Origin: Catonia carolina
Taxonomy: Eukaryota > Arthropoda > Insecta > Hemiptera > Achilidae
Reading direction: 5' to 3'
DNA: 64,000 bases
Assembly: GCA_035578175.1 (NCBI GenBank)
Contig: JAQMRL010000012.1
Location: 25,211,238 to 25,275,237, forward strand
Within the stretch, counting starts at the first letter, position 1, and every line of letters starts with the position of its first letter. A program made the position numbers and the translations under genes. This document shows positions 10,871 through 21,050 of the stretch, in pieces. The notes beneath the pieces are model-generated. The model had not been told where the DNA came from. It did not search any database and was given only the letters and a program-made list of their open reading frames with translations.

Positions 10871-11975
10871 CTCAGTAAATCAAAAATATTGGTTTAAGGG
10901 TTGGACACCCTTATAAACCTGATAGGGGTGCATTTTGGAAATTTTTAAGGGGTAATTTTTTTTGTTGCTCTATAAATAACATCATAGAAGATCAGCCTAC
11001 CTCATTGGAACATACTAAAAAAAAAAATATTTTGATATAAGTGTTCAACTCCATGTTTAAGCTTACATTTTAAAACTGGGTAATTTTTCTGTTGATTTAT
11101 AAGTAAAAACTCCTCCGAGTTTTCAACCATCTAGCTTGACCGGTTTTAATTAAATGAAAAATATATGTTTATAAGCTGAACACCATTTTTTAACCTTTAA
11201 CAGTGGAATGTCGAAATCATTTGTTTAACTTTTTTATTTACCCTGAAGGGAATATTCCTTCTAAATTTCAGCGTTTTAGCTATTGTGTAAGAAAATTAGT
11301 GATGATTGCGTCAATCAGGAAGGACTTTCCCATATTTTTATAAATTTCATATAGGGCAAGAAATTTCATAAAGTTGGAAACTGAATATTGATATTGCACC
11401 TAATAACTCGTGTTGCTTACGATTGACTTTTTGACAAAAAATCTATGTTTCTATTTTTGGTCTCAAATAGTACTTTTGTCTAGCCTAAAAATAAAACTAT
11501 ATTTAAACGGCACTTAAAGTTCGCAATTGCTAATGTATTTATATATTACTACCACTCTCATGAAATCGTAAAATCTCAAATGGTAAATGTATTTCACCTG
11601 GATTTTAGATCGACCATGTTTTCGAATCTCACGCAGGTAGATGTACGTGGCAATAATACACAGCTGGTGGCAGTGACTGCGTAATATATTATGTCGCCCA
11701 AAGGTTGGTATGCCCACATGTAAAACGTGATACTGTCTGATAATCATATTTTACACGTTTCATCCATTTGTACGACTGATTTACTCCTAAAACATTATGA
11801 ACATTGTACCTATTTCATCACAGAACTTCTAAATTTTTTTGGTTTTACATTTTATTTTGTTTGCTTCATTCGATGGCCTTGTAGTAAAAGTATAACTGAG
11901 TGACATTACGCAATAAATATACATACACATACATATTGGAATATTTTTATGAATTTTATTTAATATTTTGTTTTT
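10871..11975. other. repeat-like intergenic DNA, no gene seen
   Basis: Phrases such as GGTTGGACACCCTTATAAAC, AGTGATGATTGCGTCAATCA and GGAAGGACTTTCCCATATTT look like old DNA-transposon or MITE remains, but no terminal inverted repeats could be assigned. Nothing here codes for a recognisable protein. Confidence 0.35.
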
Positions 11976-12366
11976 CCCATAACAGGCAGGTGGAGTGCTA
12001 CTACCTAGCACTAGATGTGATAGTTCCAGGGCTACAAAAATAGTTCTGCTTCTTATCACATGGTCAGCCAATTATATGACTGAAGCATTTAAGAACAGAA
12101 GAGTTACAGGTGTAAAAGAAGCTAGTCAAAATTATCTCCTCTGAGAGTAATTAATTTCACTATACAACCAACCCTGTGGTGAATGAAGTGATGGTGTTAT
12201 TTGCAGGGTGGAAAATGGGTGCTTTTCGGAGGGCCTGGTAAGCATACTCTTTCAACTCAGTGAGGAAGGCAATAGTAAACCATCTCACTCTTTGTCTTAC
12301 TTAGTCTCTAGAGATATGCCTCTAGAGATCCAAACCAGCCTTTTGGCTGATGACCTAAATTAACAA
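11976..12366 (+). mobile_element. SINE-like retroposon with AAC tail, copy 4
   Basis: A full-length copy in the same orientation as copy 1, from CCCATAACAGGCAGG to GGCTGATGACCTAAATTAAC. The tail is degraded from AACAAC to AATTAAC, and there is a small internal duplication around CTCTAGAGATATGCCTCTAG. No clean target-site duplication was seen, which fits an older insertion. Confidence 0.7.
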
Positions 12367-12551
12367 ACATATATGTTTACCCCCAGTTATAAAAAAAAAC
12401 TATAAAGTCCAAAATTCTAGAAGTTAGACGTACTTACATGAATGTAGACCACAGAATTTTGTACCTACTGTTATCTAAACCATGAAATTTTTTTGAATAA
12501 ACTACAAAATGTAAAACGATACTTAAAAACTCTCTTTGAAAAACCCGCACG

Positions 12552-13414
12552 ACTTTCTTGTGTGAATGTAATAATTAAAAATATAACCTATGTTTTATCA
12601 TAAGTAAACAATATTGTAATAAAAAAACATGTCCCAATTTTGAACATGAAGGAATGACGCTAAATAATAATCAACCTCGGTTCGACTAAAAATGAGGAAA
12701 ATTACTAATTCACGCTAAACGTAGCTCTGGAGAAAAAATGCTTGAATTAAAAGTTGTAGGTTTTTTAAGTTTTCTGTATGAGTAACTATTTTTGACCTAA
12801 AACGGCCATAATCTAAATATTACAAAATTTTTACCGTTCTTTGTAAGCTAAACATACAAAAAATCGCCAATTGACGCTTATCTAAGTGTTGGAGAAAACA
12901 TATTAAATTAAACTTGTAGGTGTTTAATCTTCTACAACTTTAGTTAATACACTTTCGCTCTAAAATAAATGCTAAGGTCACAGTATGAAAAAAAGAATTT
13001 TTAACCATCAAACACAGCCTCCCGAAGAGCTTCGGTACATATGACGCTTACATTATGTTGTGATGAATTAAAATTGTAGTTAATGAAGTGATTTTAAAAA
13101 AAAATTGTGGTAGCAATTTTTGATAAAATCGCAAAAAGTGAAAAATGTCACTAATAAACTATTAACTTACTTCCGATTCACCGATTTTGATGAAAAAATC
13201 AAGTCGGGTCCCATAGTGGTACCTAATTTAATTTCAAAGTTTCGTTCTATATTCCGTTCTTGAGATATTTTTTCAGAGACACACAGACCAATCGCTAAAA
13301 ACATGTTTTTGGTTTCAGGGGGCCTGAAAACGTCCGGTGAAAACTCTATTTTAGAAATATGATGTGTAAAAATTACTTTTCTTCCCTATATATTCACATA
13401 GGATACGAGAAAGT
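12552..13414 (-). repeat. Rep-A, essentially full-length copy
   Basis: An 863-bp copy bounded by inverted ends. The left edge reads ACTTTCTTGTGTGAATG and the right edge, reverse-complemented, reads ACTTTCTCGTATCC. Read on the minus strand the order is: 5' end, AAACATGTTTTTAGCGATTG, TCTCAAGAACGGAATATAG, a GGGACCC box, TTCATCAAAATCGG, then diverged rounds of a roughly 130-bp subrepeat containing CTACAAC and AGCGTCAATTGG, and the 3' end. No ORF of interest. Matching ends and a repeatable length suggest a non-autonomous DNA transposon. Confidence 0.7.
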
Positions 13415-14289
13415 AAAATCTAAAAGTTATATTATGTGAGTTAATTTTTGAAAATTTATTGAGAAATCACTACATCAAATCGATTTGGTGTATGATTAAT
13501 GGGAATTGTGTTTCTTTTACACCACTTGTCAAGAATTAGCAATTTCCTAAGACCATTAATTCCCACACAAAATTTGTATGGTTCTTATTTCGTAAGAAAA
13601 CCATAAAAGTTGAAATAAACAAAAGTTGACCCCATTAGAAAGTTTTACGTTATTTAGAACGTGATATATATACTTAAAATAAGTCGAAACATACACTATT
13701 CCAAAGTTTAGAAAGCATCTTAGAACTATTTCAACTGTTAACGTTAGCTTTCGTATGAGCTTTCATGAACTTTTATTATTTTACGCCTCAATCCTTTACA
13801 CATAAATTCTTGGAGTTGTCAATTTCGAATTTCTTAATAACTTCACTAAACCGCTTTTACTGTTACGTCACTATTCAGTTACATGACTCCTCTTTTAACT
13901 CTAACACACACATACACACACACATTAAATCTTTTCATTAGTCACTTAATCCGAACCCACTCCTTCCCACAACCATTTGTCTTTTCTCTTTCTAATTAAA
14001 TTCTCTTATCGCGTATTTAAATCCTTATTTATTCCTTGTTTATATCAATCAGACGAGTTTATTCATTATTTCAATGTGAAAGCACCCCTTTGCTCTGTTA
14101 CCATTTAAGTTTAATGGATTTCATTACTTCTAGAATAAATCTTACTTTTACTTTAAAAGTATATCCTTACTTAGTATCGTGACGGTAAACATTTTCAATA
14201 ATCATACTTCATGTTCTATAATCTCCGATAACATAACAGTGGTTTCTTAAATCTGTTTTGTATTCCATGTATGAATACATGGAAAGAAA
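13415..14289. other. intergenic DNA, no gene seen
   Basis: No coding signal or assignable element. A short CA-rich microsatellite lies near 13903-13924. A palindromic patch, CCATGTATGAATACATGG, lies at 14265-14282. Confidence 0.45.
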
Positions 14290-15330
14290 GCATTTTTTAT
14301 GAGGATTTTTTCGAAGTACAATTTTTACCGGGCATAGTACATATTTTCAGACCACCTGGACACAAAAAACACGTTTATAGCGGCTGGTCTATGAGTGTGT
14401 TTGTATGTGAACAAAATATATCAAGAACGGAATAACGTGCGAAGTTAAAACTATTTTTATCCCTAATGTGTGTACGTAGCAATTAAAAAATTTAAGAACA
14501 ATGAGCAACCCCATGACCCAATGAGATGAGGATGATATGTACGACTTGTAAATGAGGTATAGTCTTGTGCAAACTCAGGCAGACTATTCCTGAGAAGTAT
14601 GGTTAATTGAACTGCAACCATCAAAATACAACGGTTATAACTGTTTAGTACTCAAACCCGTATAAATGTAACTACCTTTACTAGGATTTGAACCAGGCAC
14701 CTTATCCAAAAATCAGCTGTTGAACATCAGACAGAAAACGGTGACGAAACCGGTGGTTTCAAGATAAAACGAAAACGTAAATTAGATGCAACAAGGGGAC
14801 CCAACATGAGCATTTTAATTAAAATCAATCAACCGGCACTAATAGCTTATTCGTACAATTTTTCACCTCTTTTCGATTTTCTCAAATACAGCTATTGCGT
14901 TTTTTATTTTAAATTGTCTTGTATACTAAATTCGTTATGTTCAGATCGGGTAAGCACCATGTTTGCTGAAATTCTACGGGGCTTGTCTCGAGGTAAATTT
15001 TTATTGTGATTGTGGCAAAAATTGTTAAAGCAAAAATGTATAAAATTAAAGTTGTAGAAAATTTAAAATCTTACAACTTCTATACTGATTATTTTTTTCA
15101 ACGACTTTTATTTTAGCGTCAGTTGGTGATTTTCTGTATTTTTGTCATCAAAATCGGGTTTAAGATTTTGTGGCCTTAGTATGCGTTTATGACACAAATA
15201 TATAGTACACTAAAAGTTTAGGAAATAAAAATATTTACATAAGCTATTTTGTTTCAAGAATTTTTTTCTATAGAGCTTTGTTTGGCGACAATTAGTGTTT
15301 TTCTGTTGTTTTTTTAACACATTCAATGAG
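14290..15330 (+). repeat. Rep-A copy interrupted by a SINE
   Basis: The Rep-A 5' part (CGTTTATAGCGGCTGG, ATCAAGAACGGAATAACG) stops near 14480. The family sequence resumes near 14790 with CAAGGGGACCCAACATGAGC and runs through CGTAGAAAATTTAAAATC-type subrepeats, TGGCCTTAGTATGCGTTTAT and AGCTTTGTTTGGCG. The gap is filled by a tRNA-related SINE, which therefore inserted after Rep-A. The extreme 3' end is missing. Confidence 0.65.
14490..14750 (-). mobile_element. tRNA-related SINE (SINE-B family), copy 1, inside Rep-A
   Basis: On the minus strand a B box, GGTTCAAATCC, is followed by about 190 bp of family-specific body ending in CATCCTCATCTCATTGGGTC and ATGGGGTTGC. The same body follows a B box at 30090-30295 and 38694-38940. 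The A-box side is degraded. The pol III promoter remnant plus three dispersed copies make a SINE the best explanation. Confidence 0.7.
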
Positions 15331-15735
15331 ACTCGCCTAGCGGGTCATGGGTAGGTGTTACCGCCAGGGTGCCGTCTCACCTAGCGGGTTCTGTTTTGTT
15401 ATCAGTTTAAGTAATGCTGAAGGGAGACCGCCTGTCGGATATCAGTTTGTTGCTATTATACAGCCATCAGAAAGGGTTTTTCTTTGAACCCGTGCAGTTC
15501 GTTTTTGAATTTTTGTCATAAGATCTTCTACCCTCGTATAATATACTCGTTCAGTATTTTGAACGGGTTTTCAGGGTACAGTTGAAGCAGTGAATTTAGT
15601 ATCTTCGCAGGTATCGATTCAAATAGCTTACACTTTTAGATTTACCTTAAAAGTATATTATTTGCAATTTAAAGTTATATAAGAAATTACGCGTAAATCG
15701 TAATGGTAAATGGAAACATTCAAACAATACATGTA
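15331..15735. other. intergenic DNA, no gene seen
   Basis: It contains two partial repeats of a CTCGCCTAGCGGGTCATGG / CTCACCTAGCGGGTTCTG motif near 15331-15391. Otherwise no ORF or element was recognised before the TA dinucleotide that begins the pogo-type element. Confidence 0.4.
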
Positions 15736-16658
15736 CACTTGACCCTCGGTGTTCGTGGACTCCTATGTTCGAGGTTTCGACCTTTCGAGATTTTGTATTT
15801 GTACACAAAAAATTCAATTTTCGAGATTAAAACTCGGTGTTCGTGATTTGTACTGGGACCTTGAACGAGAACTGTCCCTCCCTCTCAGCCCCACCCTTCC
15901 CGTATGCTTCCCCTGCTTAGTGCATTGACCTGGTGGCTTAGCGCACAATGATGTTATTTCTGAAAGCGATATTCTCGAATTGAACGAAGAACATAATGCT
16001 ACCTCAGAAGAATCCGAAGATGAAAAAAAAATCAAAAAACTTGACTAGGGAAGATTTGAAACAATTATTTACGGCAATAGATACAATAAAAACAATATTA
16101 GACAAGGATCCAGAACAAGATAGAGCTTTAGTATGTTACAATTCAATAAGATCAGCTTGCCATCCTTACAGATTAAAACTTAAAGAACTTCAAACCAAAG
16201 CAGAACAAACAACGATTATGAATTTGTTTACGCCGAAGAGAAATGACATTATTACCACTCATCAAGGTATCACCATCTACATCAAGGACACAATTTGCAT
16301 CCCAGAAAGAATAAAATGTACATAAAGAAACAATTTTTAATGTTTTATAAAATTCACAAATAATAACAAAATATAATAGGGCAATATTTTCCGATTACAA
16401 AGAACATTTTACATTTGAATCAAGTTAGTTAATAATATTTTGTATTTCTTTTTTTAATAAATTAAATTTTTCTATAACACACGGTTTTTTATTTAAAATA
16501 AGCCAAAACGTATTGTTTATCTTTAAAATATACGCACTAATCACTCACATGCAACCGATTAGAAATTTTACATTGAAAATAGATCTCGATGTTCATGATT
16601 TCGATTTTCAAGATGGTTTTCATGGGCCCAATTAATCTCGAACATTGAGGGTGCAGTG
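15736..16658 (+). mobile_element. pogo/Tigger-type DNA transposon, internally deleted
   Basis: A 923-bp element with 20-bp terminal inverted repeats: CACTTGACCCTCGGTGTTCG on the left, and CACTGCACCCTCAATGTTCG as the complement of the right end (16/20). It sits between TA dinucleotides at 15734-15735 and 16659-16660, the target duplication expected for the Tc1/mariner/pogo superfamily. The CTCGGTGTTCGTG motif recurs as a subterminal repeat near 15742 and 15834. Inside, only the C-terminal part of a Tigger-like transposase remains. It lacks the DDE catalytic core, so it is non-autonomous. Confidence 0.75.
15950..16325 (+). pseudogene. Tigger/pogo-like transposase, C-terminal remnant
   Basis: The reading frame around 16037-16235 encodes LTREDLKQLFTAIDTIKTIL followed by a conserved tail with NSIRSACHPYRLKLKELQ and an ending near TIMNLF. 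This matches my recollection of the C-terminal end of Tigger (pogo-derived) transposases, which lies beyond the DDE domain. Upstream the coding sense (residues like SDILELNEEHNATSEESEDE) is in another frame. The break falls in the A-rich run near 16022-16040, a one-base indel. The CENPB-type helix-turn-helix and the catalytic DDE region are absent, so it cannot make an active transposase. It lies inside the TIR element 15736-16658. Confidence 0.7.
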
Positions 16659-17911
16659 TATTATAAAAGGCGAAAATAAACCTAGAAACATTGAATGGTT
16701 TACTTGTATGTTATTAGGAAACATAAATCCATGTATAGGTCGCAAATAAAATAAATCTATAGAAACGTAAGTAACATAAGTTGTAGCCCCTACATAAAGC
16801 AAGCGGAGAACATGCTGCACGAGTAACCAGCCCGACGGGAGAGATACCTCATAATTGCTCAGCATTGAATATGTTAAAGTACCTAGTAGAAAGGTTGATT
16901 TTCATTTTAGCGTCATTCACTCATGATGTGCAAGAAGAATTAATAGTAGTAGCAGTAGTAATAGTAAGAGTGATGAATTAATCAATACCTAAGTCAGACA
17001 GTGAAGGATGGCCCATTTATATATTATACAGAGAGGGCAAGGGAGAGTGAAAATAAAATAAAAATATCTAACTAAAATTAGAATATTTAATTAAACACAA
17101 CGAAGTAATTGTACGACTGCTAAGGAATCAAAAGCGAAGAATAAAAAAAGAATACCGGTGAGAAGGAAAATTATGACAGAAAATAATGCACACTCATTAA
17201 TATTGCACCATAAGTAAGCAAACGCAAACAAACCTTAAACAAACAAGTAGAAACAGAACTTAAGTTGATTGTCGTATGAATATTAATAAAGGTTATTATA
17301 TCTTAACTGGGTTTATTTGAAATGTAGCTATGTCATTTATTTAATAACAGAGTTAGATAGAGAAAGAAATATTTTATTTGTAAAGGAGTAACAAGGACAA
17401 AGAATAGTAACTTTAACGCGCTACTAAAATTTGTTTGCCTTTGTTGTGTTATAAAATGACTTAAAGGCATACTAACCTATTCAAACTGAAAATGTAGCAT
17501 GTTCGTATATGATGTTTGTAACATAGGAGGTTTGTTTCTGTGCGGTTTGTATATGTGTCTGTGTGTGTTTTGTGAGTTTTGGTGTAAAGGTTGTTTATAC
17601 ATTTAATTTGTGAATGCCCGTGTAATTTTAAGTTTATTTAAGAGGTCGTGTGTGTATGAATTCTAAGTTATCTATGCATACACTGGTTTATTTACTAACT
17701 TAAATTTAGCTAAAACTCTTCCATGTTGATCTACATATACTCTGAAGATTTCTTTTAATAAAATTTGTATAAAGGGTGGTTTAAAATTTAATGGTAATCT
17801 CTCGGGAGCTAATTGTGTAACTGAAATTAAAAATCCGGTTTGCAACACTCACACGGCTTTCTATTGTGCATTTAAATAAAAAAACAAATAACCTCAATTT
17901 AATCATGAGTG
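16659..17911. other. intergenic DNA with a small Rep-A scrap, no gene seen
   Basis: A 40-base Rep-A scrap (TTGATTTTCATTTTAGCGTC) lies near 16892-16930. A degenerate AGT/AGC trinucleotide tract follows at 16945-16975. TCCGGTTTGCAACACT near 17835 resembles a phrase beside the mariner remnant at 29.6 kb. There is no coding sequence I can support. Confidence 0.4.
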
Positions 17912-18285
17912 TGTCACCATCGTCCTGTTTAATTAGGTTCTGTGCTCCCGGCTGACAATGCTTTCAATATACCGACACAGAAAATCTGACAATATTTTCG
18001 ATAAGGCCGGCAGACCTTTGTCGGTAATGCATTAGACTAGTAAACGCCCCTGTTTTTACTAAAAAAAACCCCTGGATTGAGGTCAACCGAGCGTTGCGCT
18101 CATCGGATTCCGACTAAGCAACCATTGACGCACTACTGCGAGGGAAGAAGTTGACGTCTCCGCTGGACAACGAGACGCTGTATCGTCTACCTCCTCAGCT
18201 ATCACGACGACTAAGACCACCACAGCCACCCACTAACCGATACTTTCCAACCAGACGCACCAAGGTGTCCCCACACCATTCATGC
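17912..18285 (+). repeat. diverged, deleted copy of the CpG-rich LTR
   Basis: It starts with TGTCACCATCGTCC, matching the first bases of the 903-bp LTR read on its minus strand (TGTCACCGCCACCCC). It keeps the GGCCGGCAGACCTTTGTCGG and GACGTCTCCGCTGGAC segments but lacks most of the middle. The right end (around 18285) is too diverged to show the terminal GGTGACA. Orientation is opposite to the 36 kb copy. Confidence 0.6.
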
Positions 18286-18423
18286 TCACAAACAGTTAAG
18301 TCAATTACGTTAAATGAAAATGAACCTTTATTCGACTTTGGTTTTGATGAGCAAAATATGGAAAACGACAAATTGACAGAGTACTTAGCTAAACTCTATA
18401 AAAGAACGATACTTAAAATATAA
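18151..18423 (+). other. 90-codon ORF of uncertain nature across the LTR edge
   Basis: The first half (MTSPLDNETLYRL, RRLRPPQPP) is the translation of LTR sequence. The same MTSPLD start recurs in the minus-strand translation of the solo LTR at about 36.1 kb. The second half (LNENEPLFDFGFDEQNMEND, then TEYLAKLYKRTILKI) lies outside recognisable LTR and has balanced codon use. I do not recognise the product. It could be the 3' end of a short retroelement ORF or chance. Confidence 0.25.
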
Positions 18424-19570
18424 ATCATACCTAGGTTTTTAATTTTCTTTTAATTTAATAACGTAAATTTTTTTGCTCTAAACTACAATAAGGCCAATGT
18501 CGTACAATACCCAATTTTTACCCAATTTTTACAATACCCAATTTTTACCGATTTCAATGAGCTAAATATCGAAAGTCACTCATTAAAAAAAACCTAAACA
18601 TCAAACAGCTCTTCCTACGAAACAAAATCGTAGTAGAAAACTAGATATGTTGAATTATTTAATGTAAAAATTACTTGTGTTGACATATCCTCGTTAACCT
18701 TCGTTCTCCATTTCTTACACCATTTGTCAACGTTGTCAAGACGGGTTCTTACTTCTTAGAGCCAAATATCGCAGAAGGTTCTACCGCTTGCCACCATACA
18801 GATTTATGTTCTGGGAGGTCAGCTGTGTAAAGCGTGTGTATAAGAATGGGTTTAAAATTCTGCCTTGAAGAATATTACGGGAATTTGTTATGTAGAAAAG
18901 GTAGTAAAACAAATTTTAATAATACCATATATCCGAAAATGCTTCTGTAGATTTTTACGGCTGAAAATATTTTTGAAGAAAAAGGAAGGAAGGAAAACTA
19001 AAGTTCTGAAATTCAGAAAAAGTTGAGTAAGAAAATTAAAAGGTGTAATACATGCATGATTCTGGTAGTGCGAAGTTGACTGAACCGAAAAATAAATTGT
19101 ACAAGGTAATTTACAAAGAAGGTGGGAGTATGTATTTAATTTTACATTATTATAATTAAGAATATACTTTGGGTGGAAAATCTTTTAAAGTTATTATTAA
19201 AATTCTAAGAAAAAGTTAAAGGTGTTTCGTATAAGTTTTCCCCGGATTTTAACAATTTAGGAATGAGGTATCAATAGCGAAGTGCGATTCATCTAAGAAA
19301 CGTGTCTTTTGAGAAACGGGAAATCTATCCTCTTTTATAAATCTTTAGGAGAAATAAATAATGATTGAAGTTGAAACGGTTGGCACTGTTAATAACTGAT
19401 CAAAAAGGAAATAATTAATACACATTTCAAAATATTTATTAAATGGAAAGTAAGCGATTTTTAGATTTTATATTAAGTTTATAAATTTCTGGTTATATAC
19501 TGTAACACTTAAAAATACATCTGTGATCTTTTAAACTCGCCACAATTTAAAAAAAAACACGCTTCCGTGA
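18424..19570. other. intergenic DNA, no gene seen
   Basis: No coding signal. A short tandem array of CCCAATTTTTAC-type units (about four copies) lies at about 18509-18550. Confidence 0.45.
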
Positions 19571-20245
19571 CTCGCATTAGTAGGGTTAGGTGGAATAGAA
19601 TTTATAAGTGGATCAGAACCATGGAAGTGCGGGCGCGTAGCGCATGCGCAATTATTTTAAGCTCTAAAGTTCAAAGTTTCAAAATTTGAAGTTTGAGGTT
19701 TGAATTTATGAAGTTTTCTTGAGTTTTTTTTAGTTTTCTCAGCGACCGGTTGGGTTATGAGCAACTTAAGGTATATGGTTTTCCAGGTCTTTGGAACGGG
19801 AACAAAAAATGTTTAATACACTTTTTCGCTACGATGCACCATTTAGGAGTTAAAAAATACACTTCTCACTATTGGCGAGGGGGTGAACCCACAATTTTCT
19901 GGTTGCCACATTTTTATGTAATTTTGAACGCCATGATGCCGGGGGTAATTGTAACTTGTTCAAATTAAAATTTGCCGAAGGAAACCGTTCTGAAGATGTT
20001 ATGTTAAAATAGAAAAATGTGTAAACGACAAGCCCCAAAAAGCCTAAATTTAGTTTCTTGGGTTTTCTCAGCGAATCGGTAAGTTCAGGGGAATTTTAGC
20101 TACATGGTCTTCAAGTACTTCCGAAGAGGCACAAAAAGGTTTAATAGCCTACACTTTTTCGCACAGATGTACCGTTTAGGAAATAAAAAATACTTTTCCC
20201 AACTTTTGGCAAGGGGGAAAACCCAAATTTTTTCCCGAGAAATTC
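19571..20245 (+). repeat. repeat block with a ~329-bp tandem duplication
   Basis: A CpG-rich head, GTGCGGGCGCGTAGCGCATG (19627-19646), is followed by TTCAAA/TTTGAA-type simple words. A unit beginning TTTTCTCAGCGA then occurs at 19734 and again at 20063, an offset of 329. Both units share a GTTTAATA-CACTTTTTCGC block and an ATTGGCGAGGGGGT / TTTGGCAAGGGGGA block. The head and the simple words recur, inverted, in the block at 46148-47590, so this is a dispersed family, not unique DNA. No protein is encoded. Confidence 0.6.
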
Positions 20246-20820
20246 CCGATGTACTTATCGTACAGTGATAAATACTTTCCGCAACAAGAGAATGCCACTT
20301 TGTTTTTCCGAAATATAATTAAAATATTAAAAAAAACAAAATAATAAAAAATTGTAATTAGGATTTGAAAATATTTAATCATTAGCCGCCGTAGGTTCTG
20401 ACTTCATTTGACAAGGTTAGCTATTTTTTAATGACAAATAATACTGTATTATAAATTCAATTTATTTTAGAAACACAAAAAAAGTATTGATTTACACGAA
20501 ATATAAAATTATAACCAATTGATTTTCACAACATTAAAATGATTCTAACTTAGTACCGTTTAACAACAATAATTATTACCTTAGTCGAGACTAATTATTA
20601 ATCCAGATGATGTCCTGGGTGTACGTTGATAGTCATCCGCCAATAGTCCGTTGAAGATTATCCGTTGATGAGGATTAAATTTCTTGTTATTAAAATAATA
20701 TATGTTGTTGTATTTAGAAGAATTTACGTTTTTACTTACTAAAATCATTATGTATTTATTGATAAACTTTTAACATTATTTGGGCTGTTTTACGAAATTT
20801 TATCACCATCCGTTCTGACG
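20246..20820. other. AT-rich intergenic DNA, no gene seen
   Basis: No recognisable gene or element. Minor internal repetition occurs around GATTATCCGTTGATGAGGAT near 20656-20675. Confidence 0.45.
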
Positions 20821-20839
20821 GTTGATCAAGGAGTGCCAC

Positions 20840-21050
20840 GTTTCTATAAAAACCCTAGCGTCCCTCATTAACCCTCACAGAAACCCGTTTTTATAAACTA
20901 GACCAATCACGCTCATTGTCTTAAAGCTCAACCAATCAAATTCGAGGATCCTCCAACGGTTTTATCTTCTATCCTTTACTAACTAAATGTCTCACTCTCA
21001 TCACGTGCAAGACCCTTGACTCCATCCCGCTTCTTGCACGTGCGTTTTGT
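20840..21050 (-). promoter_or_regulatory. promoter-like cluster: E-box inverted repeat, two CCAAT boxes, TATA
   Basis: Read on the minus strand, in order: an 11-bp inverted repeat CACGTGCAAGA ... TCTTGCACGTG (21002-21012 and 21032-21042) whose arms each contain the CACGTG E-box; ATTGG motifs (complements of CCAAT at 20903 and 20932); then TTTATAAAAACGGG (20884-20897). Spacing from the nearer CCAAT box to TATA is short. The order resembles a pol II promoter or an LTR U3. No downstream ORF is recognisable, so function is unproven. Confidence 0.35.
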
